The notes beneath the pieces were generated by a model. The model was not told the origin of the DNA. It saw only the letters and a list, made by a program, of their open reading frames with translations, and made no database searches. The position numbers were made by a program, and so were the translations under genes. A DNA stretch of 64,000 nt, from positions 248,001 to 312,000 of the forward strand of contig JACDTU010000016.1 of NCBI GenBank assembly GCA_022376465.1. Direction: 5' to 3'. Of the stretch, positions 62,681-64,000 are shown piece after piece (the first letter of the stretch is position 1; each line of letters starts with the position of its first letter). The DNA is from Cubamyces lactineus (lineage: Eukaryota; Basidiomycota; Agaricomycetes; Polyporales; Polyporaceae).

Positions 62681-63752
62681 ATGTCTGAATTTCCTCACCC
62701 TGTGTTCAACGATAGCGGCGCGCCGCGCATCGAGCTAGTTAGTGCTCCAATTCATCCACTACATCACTGCATATTGATACTCCGCCATTACTTGCAGGCA
62801 GATGGTGCGGTGTTTCCCGTCGGGACAGATGTCATCGATGTAGGCGACGTAGCTCGTGTCTTCGTCAAGCAGGCCAGTGGATTGTGGCAGGGAGGCAGTG
62901 TGGTATGCCTCTTGATCGTTGGTAATCTGACTACCTAATTATACCGGTTACCAGCTTGATGGCGAAAACGCTACCCTTGCCACAAACGAGATTCCGCCGC
63001 AAAGTGTGGCAGAGGTCGAGGTCGCAAGCCACTCCGACGTCTTCTCAGCCATGCAATACCTGAGAGGGGACAAGGGGAATTGGACGCTCCTGAACGCGAA
63101 GCTTCTCGATGGTATGACTCGCATTGTGGTGAGGACGTCTTGTTATTTCTAGGCAGTGACCACCGATGATATGTGCTGATGCGTGAGGGCAGATCATCCC
63201 GCAAGATGCGTTCAAGCCTGAGCAAGAGGTTCTGGTGGTGGTCAACTATCATGCCATATCGCTCTCTAGTATCCTGGCCGACCATGTGACCATCCGCGAC
63301 CCCCATTGTCCAGCGTTCGACGTGGACATTATCAAGAACGAGAGACGCAGCATTCAATACCGCGTGAGTCTCATTTCTGGCCCCTCATCCATGTTGTGTA
63401 GGTGTCTTATGTAGCTGTTCGTCAGTTCTCTTCCTGTCCCCTGCCGGCGTCTCAGCCAAGAATCCGCACCGAGAAGACGCGTACGCCCAAGACTCGAGTC
63501 CAGCTTGCCGTTATGATTGCTAAAGACCTTCAAGAGAAGCTTGCGGTATGCGCTGTGGAGCCAGCTTATGCCAGTCTGCTGCTGATCATCGCCGCCATAC
63601 AGGTTGCTGGGGAGGATGCCCTTACTCTCTTTGATCAGCCAGTCGCATTCGACGACCTGGTCCTCCTTTCTGCGGAATTTATCGGCCGTGGTACAATACA
63701 ACCACGCATAGGTGTTATTAGACCGATAGACGACGGCCTGGTGCAACCATAG
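62681..63752 (+). CDS. Unrecognised multi-exon protein
   Basis: The start ATG is 62681 (MSEFPHPVFNDSGAPRIELV). Joined by phase-0 introns, later exons give GENATLATNEIPPQSVAEVE with MQYLRGDKGNWTLLNAKLLD, then IIPQDAFKPEQEVLVVVNYH with AISLSSILADHVTIRDPHC, and KTRVQLAVMIAKDLQEKLA. The last exon runs VAGEDALTLFDQPVAFDDLV to RGTIQPRIGVIRPIDDGLVQ-P. Four to five introns with good GT-AG ends and consistent phase support a real gene of roughly 250-300 residues. No signal peptide or membrane span is seen. I recognise no domain; it may be a lineage-specific family. Confidence 0.6.
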
Positions 63753-64000
63753 TGTCCAGGTTTCTATTGCTCTCGGTGATGTTGTTACTTGCTGTCTATT
63801 GGCCTGCTATCTACTCGTTAGCTTATCGTTTAATATCGTCCCTGCTCGCTATCGTCATGTTTTCTTCGTGCTTTCCATCCGCTGTTTTCTGAGCCCGGTA
63901 TTTATGGTTGATGTACTACCACATGTTTACACGACGGCAAACAAGCTTCTACACTGCGCCACTGCAATACCTTATCAAATCGCTGTATGTACCACGCGTA

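Overview
This 64 kb window is nuclear DNA from a filamentous basidiomycete, most likely a wood-decaying member of the Agaricomycetes. The evidence is gene structure and gene content. Almost every gene is cut by many introns of about 45-65 nt with GT-AG ends, genes lie on both strands with only 200-700 bp between them, and the coding DNA is GC-rich. The set includes a GH7 cellobiohydrolase and a secreted sedolisin protease, which suit a lignocellulose degrader. No prokaryotic, viral or CRISPR features were seen.

Layout, left to right: a nuclear-basket nucleoporin with two RanBP2 zinc fingers (0-2.7 kb, +); a CDK7/Kin28-type kinase (3.1-4.5 kb, -); a seven-transmembrane receptor (5.3-7.4 kb, +); methionine-R-sulfoxide reductase (7.8-8.5 kb, +); tropomyosin (8.9-9.6 kb, -); a DUF2408 protein with a giant intron (9.9-13.1 kb, +); sedolisin (14.6-16.7 kb, +); an OAC1-like mitochondrial carrier with micro-exons (16.9-18.6 kb, -); ATP synthase alpha (19.5-21.7 kb, -), divergent from mitochondrial ribosomal protein bL21 (22.0-22.4 kb, +); splicing factor Prp40 (22.5-25.7 kb, -); an F-box protein (26.2-27.7 kb, +); an unresolved 2 kb stretch; GH7 cellobiohydrolase (29.6-31.1 kb, +); Rpf1 (31.6-33.1 kb, -), divergent from a p24 cargo receptor (33.3-34.2 kb, +); mitochondrial enoyl reductase Etr1 (34.4-36.0 kb, -), divergent from Tim44 (36.2-37.9 kb, +); cytochrome c heme lyase (38.3-39.3 kb, -); an unrecognised Ser/Pro-rich protein (39.7-41.7 kb, -); Nup53/Nup35 (42.9-44.5 kb, -), divergent from Zpr1 (44.8-46.6 kb, +); a UCH-type deubiquitinase (46.9-48.1 kb, +); a 2.6 kb gene-free stretch with a recurring octamer; an ABCC transporter (50.7-57.1 kb, +); an EF-hand MscS-type channel (58.0-60.7 kb, +); a 2 kb gene-free stretch; and an unrecognised gene (62.7-63.8 kb, +).

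The genes are mostly housekeeping functions. Six encode mitochondrial proteins (OAC1-like carrier, Atp1, bL21m, Etr1, Tim44, heme lyase) and lie within 23 kb, two pairs of them sharing short divergent promoters. One of these promoters carries a perfect inverted pair of telomere-like TTAGGG motifs and another carries a CCAAT box. The gene products look functionally independent; there is no biosynthetic cluster or defence system. The points most worth a second look are the 745-nt intron, the micro-exons, the telobox palindrome, the unresolved coding-like stretch at 27.8-28.6 kb and the repeated CCTTGAGG octamers. Exon joins were read by eye from splice signals and reading frame, so individual boundaries may be off by one exon-intron choice.
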